DNA of 64,000 nucleotides from Saccopteryx bilineata (Eukaryota > Chordata > Mammalia > Chiroptera > Emballonuridae): contig NC_089494.1 in assembly GCF_036850765.1 (NCBI RefSeq), forward strand, positions 54,639,809-54,703,808, given 5' to 3'. The position numbers were made by a program, and so were the translations under genes. Below, in pieces: positions 1-12,180 of the stretch (its first letter is position 1; every line of letters starts with the position of its first letter). The notes beneath the pieces were generated by a model. The model had not been told where the DNA came from. It was given only the letters and a program-made list of their open reading frames with translations, and searched no databases.

Positions 1-927
1 CCTCAAACCATATCAATTAATAACACATTTTGATTAAATAGTTGCATAAAAGATATTTTTTAATTAGAAAATGATAAATACACCCAAATATCACTTCAAA
101 TTAGTGGTTTTGTTTGATATTTAGTTTTACTAAATGAGTACTTTTTCTTACAATTATTATTAAAAATTAATAGGCATGTAAGCATAATTACAATATAAAA
201 TATTACAAATGTTTTTATTATGCATTTATCATATTATACTGTATTATTGTTGCAATGAATAAAGAGTTTCTTTTATTTACAATATTGTTTTCTTCCATTT
301 ATTTTTGGCCTTTTCATTGTAAAAATGTTAGTCACCTTCGAATATACATGTCTCCACTTTTAACTAATTTTTGGATACTCAATGCAAAAATAAAGATTGT
401 GGTAATTTTTTTAGTTTCTTTTGAGATGTAGATAAATTGAGCTAAACTAAAACTAAACTTGAGCCAACGTTAAATAAATTTAGTAAGAAAAATTGCCATA
501 AAGTCTTTTTCTTTTTAGTATTTTGAATAAATAAATACTTAGAGCAAGTTAAATGAGGAAGAAACTGAGATAAAGCTAGAAGTTCCGGTATGTAAGATTT
601 GGCATTAATATCACCTGAATAGCAGTGTAACGAGAATTAGAAGTTACCTCTGTGCCTCAAAAGTAGAACCGAAGAATCATCCCAGAAATTAAAATACCAT
701 GTGCCTAATCTAGACATGATCATGCTTTTTTCATCTCTTTCCAACTGGTCAGATTGCACAGTTAACTAAACCTTTGAAAAATGTTTTAAGCACACTTAAA
801 TATGTTGAAGTCTTTCACTCTTAAAACATACAAACACACACCCTTGCAGTGATAATCCTCTTTGATTACTGTCCATTATAGCTAAATTCTTTGTTTCTAA
901 ATCTAAGAAAACATTTTAGTGCTTATT
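1..927. other. AT-rich sequence without recognised feature
   Basis: I see no gene, RNA or clear repeat here. The stretch is AT-rich with short homopolymers and no long reading frame. Confidence 0.5.
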
Positions 928-936
928 TGTTTTGAT

Positions 937-1136
937 GATTTTTTAAAATATTTTATTTATTGATTTTTTAGAGAGAGAGGAGTGTGAGAGAGAGAGGCAG
1001 AGAGAGAGAGAAGGGGGAGGAGCAGAAAGCTTCGACTCCCATATGTGCCTTGACCGGGCAAGCCCAAGGTTTCGAACCGGCGACCTCAGTGTTCCAGGTC
1101 GACGCTTTATCACACTGCGCTACCACAGGTCAGGCC
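937..1136 (-). mobile_element. tRNA-derived SINE, short bat-type family (S1)
   Basis: Read on the minus strand, this begins GCCTGACCTGTGGTAGCGCAG, carries a tRNA-like B box (GGTTCGAA), then the phrase AAGGCACATATGGGAGT, a GA/CT-rich body and an AT-rich tail. The 9-bp direct repeat TGTTTTGAT flanks it at 928-936 and 1137-1145, which shows retroposition. The same family recurs at 27297-27503 and 48743-48922. Confidence 0.9.
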
Positions 1137-1145
1137 TGTTTTGAT

Positions 1146-1689
1146 TTTTAATCAAATTTCTCATCACTGATGACCCCTTCCTTCTGCTAAAACACTTGAC
1201 TTTTATGACCACATATTCTATTGCTTATCCTAACAGTTAATTACCAGTCTCGTGCGTGCATTTGCAATCCTGAAGTATTTCTTTATTTTCCCTTCTCTTT
1301 TTACACTCTTTGTCATTGTTTTTATCATATATTCTGATCACTCTCAATTAACAGCTCTAGAATGGGTATCTTCTGCTCTCCAAATTCATGTGCCCAATTG
1401 CTTACTATCAAATTTCATTTAAAGTTTCACAGGCATCTCAAGCTAAACATTCTCAAAATACCATCTCTCTACAAGTAATTAGGCTCTTCCTCTTGGCTAT
1501 CTCAAGGCAATATAAAAACACAAGCTCAAAACATGGACAGCATCTTTTAATTTCTCTTTTCATCAGCACCGAACACTTAATCTTTTTCTGGTTCCCTAAA
1601 TCCCATCCTCTTAACACACCATTTCTTATTTATGTTCTTTCTTTTTCTCCATATTATTTTTTACCATTTAACATACCAAATATATTTTT
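1146..1689. other. no recognised feature
   Basis: AT/CT-rich sequence with a 107-codon open frame at 1388-1711 that matches no family I know and looks like chance. The L1 3' end begins just to the right. Confidence 0.5.
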
Positions 1690-2015
1690 AAATTTCTTTA
1701 TTTTTATTTAGACATTTAAATTTAACAGAGTGACATTGGTCAACTAGAGTACATAGATTTAGAGAAAACATCTCCACATCATTTGGACAGTTGATTATGT
1801 TGTATACCCATCATCCAAAGTCAGATCATCCTCTGTCACCTTATATTTGTTTCTCTTTATGCCCCTCCCCTCTCCCCCCAACCCTCTTCAGTTTACTCCC
1901 TTCCACTCCTACTGGTAACCACTGTACTCTTATCTATGTCCATGAGTCTCAATTCTGTGTCCCACCTATGAACATACCAAATATTTTACCTATTCATCTT
2001 GTCTGTTCTCCTCTC
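1690..2015 (-). mobile_element. L1 3' end fragment, 5'-truncated
   Basis: The reverse complement matches the 3'UTR of the fuller L1 copies in this window (7170-7432 and 61080-61326): the GGGACACA...TGAG phrase, a G-rich stretch, the GACTTTGGATGATGGGTATAC phrase and the ending CTCTGTTAAATTTAAATGTCTAAATAAA. Only the non-coding 3' part is present, as expected for a truncated insertion. Confidence 0.85.
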
Positions 2016-2189
2016 TAAAGTATAAGACATCCCCTGAGTTTCGAGATTTCTGTCTTGTTCACAGCTGACAGTATATGCACACAATAAACTCTGTATAATG
2101 TGAAGTTCTCATCAGCCAAACTATTTCTAGGTTTGCTTTTATTGACTGTTTTATCACTTGATTATCAAATGCTTTTCTAACTTCTTCGA

Positions 2190-2900
2190 ATGTGTAGTAA
2201 TTTTTTATTGAATGCTGAACATTGTGTATATTATATTGAAGAGGCTCTGCATGGTATTGTCTTCTAAAGATGGCTGAGTTTTGTTGTGCAGCATTTAAGT
2301 TACTGCAGATTTACTTTATCTGACAAGACCTGTTTGTGGGTTTTGTTGGGATGGTTTTTCCTAGTTTCTTTTTACTATTAATTTGTACCGTGTGGCCTCT
2401 CTGGGATCCCTTCACTCTGGTCGAGCTTGCATTCTAACATCTCCCCACACTGGAATGTCTCCTTAGCTCTCAGCTAAGGAGCTCTCTGGAAAAGCTCCTT
2501 TCCAAACTTCTTGGAATTTGATCCTAAGAGTTAACCACAGACCTGAAAGGGATTTGCACCCAGATTTCTTGGGTTTCTTTTTTGCAAGGCCCCCATTTTT
2601 GGTGTCCTGGCCCCAAATATCAGCCAATTTAGGAACCAGAAACTCACCATTCATTTGGCAAGATGCTACCTTCTTGGGTACATTCTGTCAAAGAACCATA
2701 GCCTGGAAAATGCTCTTTGAGAAAAAACCTGTATGAATCTGGAGCTTACCTCTTGTGTTTCCTGCGTCTGGATTGCAGCCCAACACTGAGGTGCAATCCA
2801 ATGCCTGTAAGTATTGTTTTTTATATTTTGTCCAGGTTTCACAGTTATTTACAGTGGCAGGGTTTATCTAATACAACTTACCCTTACAATGATCAGAGAC
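2190..2900. repeat. possible ancient L1 3'UTR-type repeat
   Basis: Phrases such as TTTTGTCCAGGTTTCACAG followed by TTATTTACAGTGGCAGGG resemble the 3'UTR of old mammalian L1 subfamilies as I remember them. The match is patchy and orientation is not certain. No reading frame here is convincing. Confidence 0.35.
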
Positions 2901-3164
2901 ATAAATCCAACAAATATTTTTAATGAATAAATCATCAAATCCTGTTGATTCTATGTCCTTAAAAATCCTCTAACACATCTTATTTTTTCCTATTACATCT
3001 TTCTTCTTTAATTTATAAAGACCACCTCATCTCTAGCCTACCTTATTATTATAGAGCTCTGATTAATCTTGTGTCCAGTTCTGCCTCACTCCAAATCATT
3101 TGCCACACTAACGTGTTTGTGTGTTTTTTTTTTTAATTTTAATATTATATTTTGGTCCTCTATG

Positions 3165-3630
3165 GCAAACCCTCCAATGGTTCTTTATTGTCCTCAGGAT
3201 CAAACCCCAAATTTTTATGTTCCTCTTCCACCTCATCTCTCCCTGCTGCCCTCTGCCTCTCTCCCCCTCCCCTACCCCAATTACATACAATGTAAATTAC
3301 CTTCAGATCCTAGACATTCAGTTTTCTCTCACCTCCAGGCTCTTGCACATGCTGCTTTACCGGAAACCACTCCATATCCTAACTTACTCCAGCCACCCAC
3401 ACATATGCATGTTTTCTGGGACATCTGCAATGATTCCCCTGGATTTCTACATGTGCTTATTTTACACCCTGCACTTTCTCCAATCCATACTGCACAGTAT
3501 TATAATTACCTACTTATATTTCTGTACTCCCACTAGCCCATAAGTTTCTTGAGGCAAACCCCATGTGTCATTCATTGTTTTATTCCTATTTACTAGATTA
3601 CTGAATAAATATTCCTTGAATTAATGCATA
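3165..3630 (+). mobile_element. LINE-2 (L2) 3' fragment
   Basis: Carries the ordered landmarks of an L2 3' end: CTCCAATGGTTC, CCTCCAGGCTCTTGCACATGC, CCCATAAGTTTCTTGAGGC and the final ACTGAATAAATATTCCTTGAATTAATG. The overlapping frames of 140-155 codons are relics or chance, since L2 3' ends are largely non-coding at this point. Confidence 0.75.
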
Positions 3631-4964
3631 TTAATTTTTGGCAACTTGCCTGACAAGAATATATTTCTTCTCAATCAATTATGTATCCCTCTTTTGTGGA
3701 ATAAACAAATAAATACATAAATAAAGCTACCTTCAAGAGTAAATAAAATAGTAGAAGACAAGGGATTCATAATGAGAGTACTACATTAAAATTCTACAGA
3801 ATAAAGAGCCTTGGGTAGATCTATGTCAGGTATCTGAATATATTAAAAATTCCATATTTTGGTTTAGTGATATGTGGACAAATTAATCACAATGTTAAGA
3901 AACTATTCATTAAAATGAATGTAACTATTATAGCCTCAATAGTCATGTTGATTCCTAGCATCATAAGATCATAGCATGATAGTTAGAAAAGAGTTTAAAA
4001 CTAGCTCATCCTCTTTGTTTTATAGACAAAGAGCTAGTTTGAAGGAAATAAATCGACTTTCTTGTCTTTGCACAGTTAGCTGAATGGTATCAGTATAGCC
4101 AAAGTCTCCTGTACTCCTTTAATTGTCTTCAAATTTATTATGTGCTGACTGAAATAAACATTGACCATCACCAACTTTTACTAAAGTCCAATTATATCAG
4201 GGGAGACAAAGCCCTTAGCACTCCGTATTCATCTCTTATCTTAGGATCCAGATAACTATGAAAAAAATAACCACAGACACATTAAAGGAATTAAAGATTG
4301 GGTGTGTCAGAAAGAAGAGCCATTCGGCAGGTGTTGAAAACTATGACCACTTGCTGTATTTATAGGTAGCTCATAATTTAATAATAAATAACACTGATAT
4401 TCAATTCTGAACTAACAAGTGGCTTTTCCTTAACAGAGTTTTTTCCTTGATTTCTATCGGATTTTAATGAATAATACATATGGGAGTCAAAATGTGTGTT
4501 CAAATGAAACTAGGAAGGAAAAATATGACTTCTCACCATCGAGTAGTAATACTGAAAGCCACAAGACAATAAAGTAACTCCTACTTTCTGAACACATTCA
4601 ACAAGTGCTTTTCAGTGGTCTTAAATCCTTTCTGGAACTAGGTGGGGTAAGTGAGAAATAAAATAGTAAAGAGTTTTTGTTTTATTTTTAATAAATGACC
4701 TGCCAAAATCAAATACTTGAGTACACAATCTAAGAATCAGTTACAGTTCAATAGCATTTCTTATTATTGTGATTCAGAGATCTAGATGCTAAATACTGAC
4801 TATTAGAAAATGTCTCATATCAGGGCATCAATGTTATTTTTTGGGAAAGGTTTGACTCATAAATTATTATACATATCATTTTCTGGTCCTGCTGTACACT
4901 CTCAGTAGAGCAGAAAGTATTTATAAGAATGGTCATTTTTTTTCCTCCCAGTATATATATATTT
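3631..4964. other. AT-rich sequence without recognised feature
   Basis: No gene or clear repeat seen. It is AT-rich and has only short open frames. Confidence 0.5.
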
Positions 4965-5315
4965 TTGTATTTTTCTGAAGTTAGAAGCAAGGAGGTAGAC
5001 TCCCACATGTGCCCAACTGGGATCCACCTGCATACCCACCAGGAGGTGATGCTCTGCCCATTTGGGGCATTGCTCCACTGCGGCCAGGGCTACTCTAGCA
5101 CCTAAGGCGGAGACCATGGAGCCATCCTCAGTGCCCGGGGCCAACTCTGCTTCAATGGAGTCTTGGCTGCAGGAGTGGGAGAGATAGAGAGGAAGGAGAG
5201 GGGGGAGGGGGGAGAAGCAGATGGGCACTTCTCCTGTGTGCCCTGACCAGGAATCGAACCTGGTACTTCCACATGCCGGGCCAACACTCTACCACTAAGC
5301 CAATAGGCCAGGGCT
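4965..5315 (-). mobile_element. tRNA-derived SINE, long bat-type family (S3)
   Basis: On the minus strand it starts GCCCTGGCCTATTGGCTTAG with a tRNA-like head (A-box region, B box GGTTCGATTCC), then CACAGGAGAAGTGCCCATCTGC, a CT-rich block, CTCCATTGAAGCAGAGTTGG and a tail after CCAACTTCAGAAA-like sequence. An imperfect repeat, ATATTTTTRTA, lies at both ends. The minus-strand frames of 60-108 codons here are SINE sequence. Confidence 0.88.
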
Positions 5316-5539
5316 CTCTCAATATTTTTATAAGCAGCATTAAATTAATCTAAATATTATAAACAAGAACAGTTAGGTATTTGAGGTTTACACTCCTTGT
5401 CCAGCATCACAGAACCACTTAGCCCAAGGAACAGAAGGAACACCTTAAATTAGGCTCACAGAATCAACCCAGTTCTACAGAAAAATAGTCTCTTGATATT
5501 ACGAATATGGGGCTCTGCCCAATGGACAGAAGCATGTAG

Positions 5540-5725
5540 TGAGTGCTTCTGATGTGCAGAAACTATGCTAATCCCTTTACAAGAATTAACACATTCAATC
5601 TGCCATCCCCATTTTATACATGAGGCACACAGAGATTAGTAGCTTGATTGGGATTTACAGAAAGCAAGTAGTAGAACTAGGACTCAAAGCCAGAAAGTCT
5701 AGCTCCAAAATCCTCACTCTTGATC
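5540..5725 (-). mobile_element. MIR SINE
   Basis: Shows the MIR core in reverse orientation: CCCCATTTTATACATGAGGC, AGAGATTAGTAGCTTG and AGTAGAACTAGGACTCAAAGCC. Divergence is high, as expected for this ancient family. Confidence 0.85.
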
Positions 5726-6529
5726 ACTAGCCTCGTCTACTTATCCCCATAGCCTACCTTTCTACATCACCCATAAATGTTGCTTCAATGAGAAAACAAA
5801 TTTTTCCTCAGTTTCCACTTGACCTTTGCCTTCTTCGCCAAGCAACAATAAAACAGCTGAAAATGATTGCTTTTATTAAAATGAGTTCACTTGGGGTAGC
5901 AAGAAATCTAAAACTCATGGCTAGCCATTAAGCAAGTGGAGACTTCAGAGGAAATGTTTATGTGTCCCAAGAGAATCATTACAGCCCTCCCACTTAAAAG
6001 AAAGTGATACAATATATGCTTTCGAGGGTTCAACATAACACATAAGTCAGGTGCACTCCCTCCCCCGCCACTATTCACCAGAGAATTCCATGTATCTAAG
6101 GCCTCATGCTCATGTTTTTAAATGTACTGACGGATATTAATATTATGATAATACCAAAAATAAAGTTCCAAATACTTAGCCCAGACACATGGCTTTCATC
6201 AGCTCCACAAGGCTCAAGAGATATGTTATTAGCCACCCGATCAAAGGAAACAGTAGAGCCAACACAAACACGGGACAGGAGAGTGCAGTGTCCTCCACTC
6301 GAGCATACTCCAGGGCAAGCATCTCCAGGAACAGGGACAGCAGCACATCAGCACTCAGCTGTAGTAGACCAAGGAAGGGAGATCTCTTTACAGGCAAAGC
6401 CCTGAGCACATCAAGGTGAAATCACAACTCTTTTTAGTGTGACTGTGTATATTACTGTAACAGATATCTTACTCGTGAGAAGGTTCTGTCAACTTGCTTT
6501 CAAGCATGAACAGAGTGAAGTACAAAAAC
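5726..6529. other. unique sequence with an unassigned GC-richer block
   Basis: Mostly AT-rich. A GC-richer block at about 6180-6420 has overlapping open frames on both strands (77 codons minus, 76 and 99 codons plus). The minus frame predicts a Leu-rich, membrane-like peptide. I recognise no family, and overlapping frames on both strands argue against coding. Confidence 0.4.
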
Positions 6530-7432
6530 CATATGTCCATTTGTATTTCTTCTTGGGTGAAGTATCTGTTCATGTCCTCTTCCCATCTTTTTTATTGGTT
6601 TGTTTGTTTGTTTGTTGCTGAGATATATGAAAAAATGCTCATCATTACTAGCTATTTGAGAAATGCGAATCAAAACTACCATGAGATACCACCTTACACC
6701 TGTTAGATTAGCTATTATCAACAAGGCAGGTAATAACAAGTGCTGGAGAGGCTGTGCAGAAAAAGGAACCCTCATTCACTGTTGGTGGAAATGTAAATTA
6801 GTATAACCATTTTGGAAGAAAGTATGGTGGTTCCTCAAAAAATTAAGAATAGAACTACCATATAACCCTGCAATCCCTCTACTGGGTATATACTCCCAAA
6901 ATTAAAAAACATGTTTACGAAAAGACACATGCAGCCCCATCTTCATCACAGCATTATTCATGGTGGCCAAGACATGGAAATCCCTGAAATGCCCTTCAGT
7001 AGAGGATAGGACAAAGAAGATGTGGTACATATGGAATACTACTCAGCCATAAGAAATGATAACATAGTATCATTTACAACAACATAGATGGACCTTGATA
7101 ACATTATACTGAGTGAAATAAGTAAATCAGAAAAAACTTAAAACTGTATGATTCCATACATAGATGGGACACAAAATTGAGACTCATGGACATGGACAAG
7201 AGTGCAGTGGTTACCAGGGGGAAGGAAAAGGTGGAGAGGGAGGGGGGGCGGGAGGAAAGGAAGGTGCTTAAAGAGAAACAAAATATAGGCTGACAAAAGA
7301 TGAATTGACTTTGGGTGATGGGTGTACAGTATAATCAACTGTCCAAATGATGTGGAGATATTTTCTCTAAATCTATGTACTCTGGTTGACCAATATCACC
7401 CTGTTAAATTTAAATGTCTAAATAAAAAAAAT
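6530..7432 (+). mobile_element. L1 3' fragment with 5' inversion
   Basis: From about 6619 to 7432 this is plus-strand L1: the last part of ORF2 (a decayed [19 protein letters not shown] knuckle motif near 6745-6795, MEYYSAIRN near 7033) followed by the 3'UTR, ending AAATGTCTAAATAAAAAAA. From about 6530 to 6618 the sequence is the reverse complement of the adjoining upstream L1 segment, matching about 60430-60530 of the full-length copy. The junction loses almost no L1 sequence. This is the twin-priming arrangement. Several stops break the coding part. Confidence 0.88.
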
Positions 7433-8544
7433 TATATGACTTCTCATGCATGCTTGCTTCTGCACAGATAAAGCTGCTTTATTTGGAATCATGGCAAAGG
7501 AAGAGGGAAAGGCATCTGCAAACCATGAAGCTCATTAAACAAATTTGTCTCCCAAGTACTTGAGGTACTCTCAGTCCTAATTAATGTCTCTTGCAAATGC
7601 ACCCTCATAGCTAACTTTCCCTTTCCTGATCCAAGCCATATGCTCCTTCTTTCCTTGTAATGATATAAATGAAAATCAAAAACACTAGCAGTTTTTTTCA
7701 TTGAATATTTCTATTACAAAAACATGATATCCAGGCTGGTGCTAGTGCTGAGAACAATGGATGAGAAAATCCCTCTGTGGAAAGTTACCCACTTTTTTCC
7801 TCTCCTTCTATCCTGTGTGCAGAGATGAGACCTTATAGCAACCAAAGAAATACTCTGTGATTTTTAAATGTTGTATTACGTACTTTGCCTGTATTAGAAG
7901 CAAACTTCTACGGAGTAGAACTTTTCACGTAAAGAAGAGGTAAACCGAAAAGGAGACAGCTGAGTTTAATACGTAGCCTGGACAGTTGAAGCGTAGTCAT
8001 CATGCCTCCCATACCGAAGCTTATGATTTACAGTGAGGTTCAGAAAATAACTTTCAGAGGTAATAGATTAAATCAAATCCCCTAACCCTTTCTAGCTACT
8101 GCTCTAGATCTGTTTTCATTTTACAAAGCACTGTTTACGTATGTGACTGCAGTAAAAAGAGATGTTCAGAGGTACAGGAGTTCAGAGTTGGAAAAGACCC
8201 TAGTGAACACCCCATTGGTTAGTGGTGAGCCTCACTGTGTATCCCGGAATCATGGTGTGCTGGGAGCCTGGCTCTTCCCCTCAGAGATTACAATTCGATT
8301 GACTCAAGGAGGACCTAATGGAGCCAGATACAATATTTTTCAAAAGCACTCCCGGTGATTCTCCTGTGTGCCCTAGCTGGAGAAGCACTGATGTCATCTG
8401 CCCATCTCTTTTGGGGCAAGTGATATTAAACACTGTATTCAATGTCCACAGCCAGTTCTTCGTGGCAGGGGGGGACCAAAACCTCTGGCTTTATCCTCCA
8501 TACCTATACATTCTTCTCAAATTATGTACCTATTATAATCCTTG
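7433..8544. other. no recognised feature
   Basis: Unique-looking sequence with short open frames only (70-78 codons). None has recognisable motifs. Confidence 0.5.
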
Positions 8545-8745
8545 CTTTGTTTAAAAAATTATTGATTGATTTTAGAAAGAGAGAAAGGGAGGAAAAGAGG
8601 GGGAGGGAAGGAGGAGGAAAGAGAGAGATAGAGAGAGGGGGGGACATTAATCTGTTCCTGTATGTGCCTGACCAGGGATAGAACCCACAACGTTTGTGTA
8701 TCAGGACAATATTCTAATCAACAGAGCTCTCCAGCCAGGGCTAAT
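8545..8745 (-). mobile_element. diverged tRNA-derived SINE
   Basis: On the minus strand it reads AGCCCTGGCTGGAGAGCTC with an A-box-like TTGATTAGAAT and the B box GGGTTCTATCCCTGGTCAGG. A long GA/CT tract (about 8577-8642) and an A/T-rich end follow. It is more diverged than the S1-S3 copies. Confidence 0.8.
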
Positions 8746-9084
8746 TCTTGCTTTTTAAATATTAAAATCAATTTGATAAAGGAAACATCTATAAAAATAA
8801 AACCCAGAACTACTCTCTTATTCTCAAGGGCCTCTTTTCTATCTTCTATTTTTCTATTATTGCAATCTCTCCAGAATGCCAGCTATAAGTTAGTAGTTGT
8901 CCCTATATAACTGCAAAAAAAAAAAATTACAATATTAGTAAAACATTCCAAAACTGCCCCCAAAAGTACTGCTTTTAACAATGCAAAAACACAAAAAAGT
9001 GATGTCTATTTGCTCTCATATTCAAATCATAGCAGCCGCCAAACAAGCACACTGTTCTCTGCGAGTCTGACCTACATCATCTCC
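8746..9084. other. no recognised feature
   Basis: AT-rich sequence with a short A run near 8915. No gene or repeat is recognised. Confidence 0.45.
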
Positions 9085-9210
9085 CTCCTTACAGCTTTAT
9101 GAGGTTAGCACGTTGTTATTCACACCTCACAGATGAGAATATTGAGCCACAAGAGTTCAAGTGAAGTGCCCCAATTTGAGTTATTCCACATGGCTAGGAA
9201 CTTGTAATCA
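9085..9210 (-). mobile_element. MIR SINE fragment
   Basis: Matches the MIR core in reverse: CACACCTCACAGATGAG, ATTGAGCCACAAGAG and AAGTGAAGTGCCCCAA. Confidence 0.7.
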
Positions 9211-10069
9211 GTTACTTTAATCTCAAAAATCATGATGTGAAACTGTTCTTCAAAAGTAACTATTTTTAATCATAACAAACTAATATTTACAAAGCACTTT
9301 TTAAATAATATTTTATTCCTCTCTCATCTAATTTCATTTGGACCTTAATGAGCATCACCATTTGGTTGAACAGAAACCAAGGCTGAGGGAACACCAGTGT
9401 TCTCCCAAGTGGTAAGTAGGTGGCCAAACCCAAACCGGAGCCTTTGTTAGTGACGTGTGCAGTGCTGCACTCACTCCACCATGCTGCTTACATCGGAACA
9501 CTGTGCCCTGGTCCTGACAGGCATTTCTTATGAAGAGTTCCACTAGGAAAATAGTATAAAAGTGACTGTAAAGAGCCAAAAAAATAAATGCCTTACAGTT
9601 CTGCTTAAACTGTTGATTATATTAGAATTCATGGGTACAACAGGAAACAAAATAAATTGTGGTAAATTTCCCCAAAGATTTTATTGTGCATCCCTTTTAT
9701 TTTTATTCACATACTCTGTGCTTACTGAGCTTTGGTAAAGGATGCCTGGGCTATTTTTATTCAGAGAAAGGCGATAACACCAGCCAAGCAGAAGGACCCA
9801 TCCATGACCAGAATCCAATGGCCTTCATTATCTTCCAACTCACTCCTAAATGACTCACAGAGAGCTGGCAGATGGTGTTTTCTCTCGCCCCTTGCCTTGC
9901 ACTTATTTAATTATTTCAACTTAGTTTTTGTTCTGCTACCATGATACCTAATAAGGCAGATATATTTGGGAATATGTTACTTCTAATATTGACCAGTGGA
10001 TTTGGAAAATTTCTCAGCCTCTAAATTCTGGAGCAATTGAGGGTAGAGAATAATGATGACAAAAAATTA
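9211..10069. other. no recognised feature
   Basis: Unique sequence. Open frames of 64-74 codons at 9355-9944 lie in several overlapping frames and show no motif. Confidence 0.45.
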
Positions 10070-10265
10070 TTATTAATAATAGCTAACATTTACTGGGTAC
10101 ATACAATATGCTAGATACCGAGTCAATGAATTTGCATGCATACCTCATTAAGCATCCAGTGACTCAAACGGGAAGGCGGAAGTTTAGAGAGGTTAAAAAC
10201 CTATGCTGGGTTAAATAGCTAGTAAGTGATAGAGGCAGAAAACTCTGAACCAAGTCCCTTTGAGA
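10070..10265 (-). mobile_element. MIR SINE
   Basis: Reverse-orientation MIR: ATAGCTAACATTTACTGGGT, TTAGAGAGGTTAAAAACC and ATAGCTAGTAAGTGATAGAG are diagnostic phrases. Confidence 0.87.
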
Positions 10266-10717
10266 CAGGTTGAGCCTCTCTGAAATGGATGGCAATGCTG
10301 TTCAATTACTGTTATTTTTATTGTTTGAGTCTGCTAGATAAGTTTAAAGTTTCTCTTCAGGCACTCCCCTAAAAGCTCCACTGTGTGCATGCACTGGTGG
10401 ATACCAGCCCCTGAAAACAAAAGCCAGAATGGCCATAATACCAGCTCATGGCAGGAACCTGGAAAGCAAAGAAATCCTCTCTGCATCTGCATGAAGAACC
10501 AAGCCCTCTATAAACCAGACAACAGCAGCCGGTCACAGAGTCACATTCCTCATTAGTGCATGCTCCATTGATGCATCAAGCTCTCTCCCTTACCCCTTTC
10601 CCTCCACTTTGTTTTCAGTATGCCCCTTGTTTAACATCTGTTTCACCTCCTCTCTTGATTTCTATCTTGAGGGAAGAGTGCAAGAACCCCTTCCTAGGTA
10701 ACACCTAGTATTTCTTT
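10266..10717. other. no recognised feature
   Basis: Unique sequence of mixed composition. No convincing reading frame or repeat seen. Confidence 0.45.
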
Positions 10718-11026
10718 TTCTTTTCTTTTTTTGTGACAGAGAGACAGATAGGGAAAGAAAGAGAGGAACAGAGAGAGATGAGAAGCATCAATTCTTTGTC
10801 TTGGCACTTCAGTTGTTCATTGATTGCTTTCTGATATGTGCCTTGACCAGGGGGCTACAGCAGAACCAGTGACCCCTTGACAAATCAGCAACCTTGGGCT
10901 CAAGCTGGTGAGCCTTGCTCAAATCAGATGAGCCCATGCTCAAGCTGGCAACCTCGGTGTTTTGAAGCTGGGTCCTCTGTGTCTCAGTACAGTGCTCTAT
11001 CCACTGCACCACTGCCTGGTCAGGCA
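10718..11026 (-). mobile_element. tRNA-derived SINE, 'clamped' bat-type family (S2)
   Basis: On the minus strand it starts GCCTGACCAGGCAGTGGTGC, then AGTGGATAGAGCACTG, followed by the family's repeated phrase GCTTGAGC...AAGGTTGCTGA, CAAGGCACATATCAGAAAGC and TTGATGCTTCTCATCTCTC. A T-rich tail lies to the left in window orientation. Confidence 0.9.
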
Positions 11027-11035
11027 GGGTAACAT

Positions 11036-11038
11036 ATT

Positions 11039-11086
<48 letters not shown>

Positions 11087-11092
11087 TTTTTT
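11036..11092. repeat. (TTTC)n microsatellite
   Basis: About twelve uninterrupted TTTC units followed by a T run. It lies at the 3' (A-rich) end of the minus-strand SINE to its right, so it most likely grew from that SINE's tail. It causes the Lys/Glu/Arg-repeat frames on the minus strand, which are not proteins. Confidence 0.95.
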
Positions 11093-11443
11093 TTTTTGAA
11101 GTGAGAAGCGGGGAGACAGAGAGACAGACTCCCACATGCGCCCCACTGGGATCCACCCAGCAAGCCCACTAGGGGGCGATGCTCTGCCCATCTGGGCCAT
11201 TGCTTTGTTGCAACTGGAGCCATTCTAGCACGTGAGATGGAGGCCATGGAGCCATCCTTAGAGCTTGGGGCCAACTTTGCTCCAATGGAGCCTTGGCTAC
11301 AGGAGGGGAATAGAAAAATAAAGGAGAGGGAGTAGGGTGGATAAGCAGATAGGTGCTTCTCCTGTGTGCCCTGGCAGGGAATCAAACCCTGGACTTCCAC
11401 ACGCCAGGCTGACACTCTACCACTGAGCCAACTGGGCAGGGCC
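11093..11443 (-). mobile_element. tRNA-derived SINE (S3)
   Basis: Minus strand: GCCCTGCCCAGTTGGCTCAG, tRNA-like head with B box GGTTTGATTCC, GCACACAGGAGAAGCACC, CTCCATTGGAGCAAAGTTGG and GGTGGATCCCAGTGGGGCGC near the tail. A 247-codon minus frame (11020-11763) runs through this SINE and the L1 piece beside it and is an artefact of fused repeats. Confidence 0.9.
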
Positions 11444-11449
11444 CTAACA

Positions 11450-11860
11450 CCCATTCTTAATCTCTCATGCAACACTTTCATAGTAGTAGTTATAAGCTCT
11501 AACACTGGGGAAATAAACCAATATAGTAAGATGATAAAACTACATAGTAATGAAGAAGTAAAATTGGCACTATTTGTGGATGACATGATTCTGTATATAC
11601 AAAACTCTAAAGGCTCCACTAGAAGACTATTAGAAACAATAAATAAACACAATAAAGTTGCAGGATACAAAATCAATATATAAAAATCCACTATGTTCCT
11701 ATAAACTAACAACGAAATATCAAAAAAAGAAATAAAGAAAACAATCCTACTTACAATTGCCAATAAAAAAATAAAATACTTACATATAATTGATATTAGA
11801 AAAATGATAAAGAATTAGAAGAAGGGAAAAGAGAATAAAATATTTGGCTATAATCTAAAG
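11450..11860 (+). mobile_element. L1 ORF2 fragment (reverse-transcriptase core)
   Basis: The frame at 11366-11683 contains [12 protein letters not shown], the L1 form of the RT active-site loop (usually FADDMI), followed by [19 protein letters not shown] and then stops. Lengthwise it covers only a small part of ORF2. The Ala-to-Val change next to the DD pair and the stops show a dead copy. Confidence 0.85.
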
Positions 11861-12180
11861 AAATCACTCACTTTTTAAATTGTATGTAATTTTTTAAAAA
11901 ACTAGTCATAAGTTATAGATATGGTTATTAATCAAGTCATAAAACTTGAACAAATTAAAAACAATACATATTTGGTGTCACAGTGTCAATGTACTACCTA
12001 AAATAGCAAACCTGCTTTTTCGTTCCCATTCCTCACACATTGCACCATGTGTCACAGTGACAATAACCTACCTGGATACCAGAGGACATGCTCCAAAAGA
12101 CCATGGGGTCAGAACAGCAATGGAGGACTGAAGCCACATCCTCAGCCTTACTCAGATATTTATTAGCCAGTACAAATAAC
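11861..12180. other. no recognised feature
   Basis: AT-rich flank between the L1 fragment and the inverted-repeat transposon. No gene seen. Confidence 0.4.

Noticed and set aside
3069..3543. 155- and 140-codon plus frames as a gene
   Set aside because: They lie in an L2 3' fragment and overlap each other in different frames.
11020..11763. 247-codon minus-strand open frame, the longest in the window
   Set aside because: It runs through an L1 piece, a SINE and a (TTTC)n microsatellite. The Lys/Glu repeat and SINE-derived text show it is not a protein.
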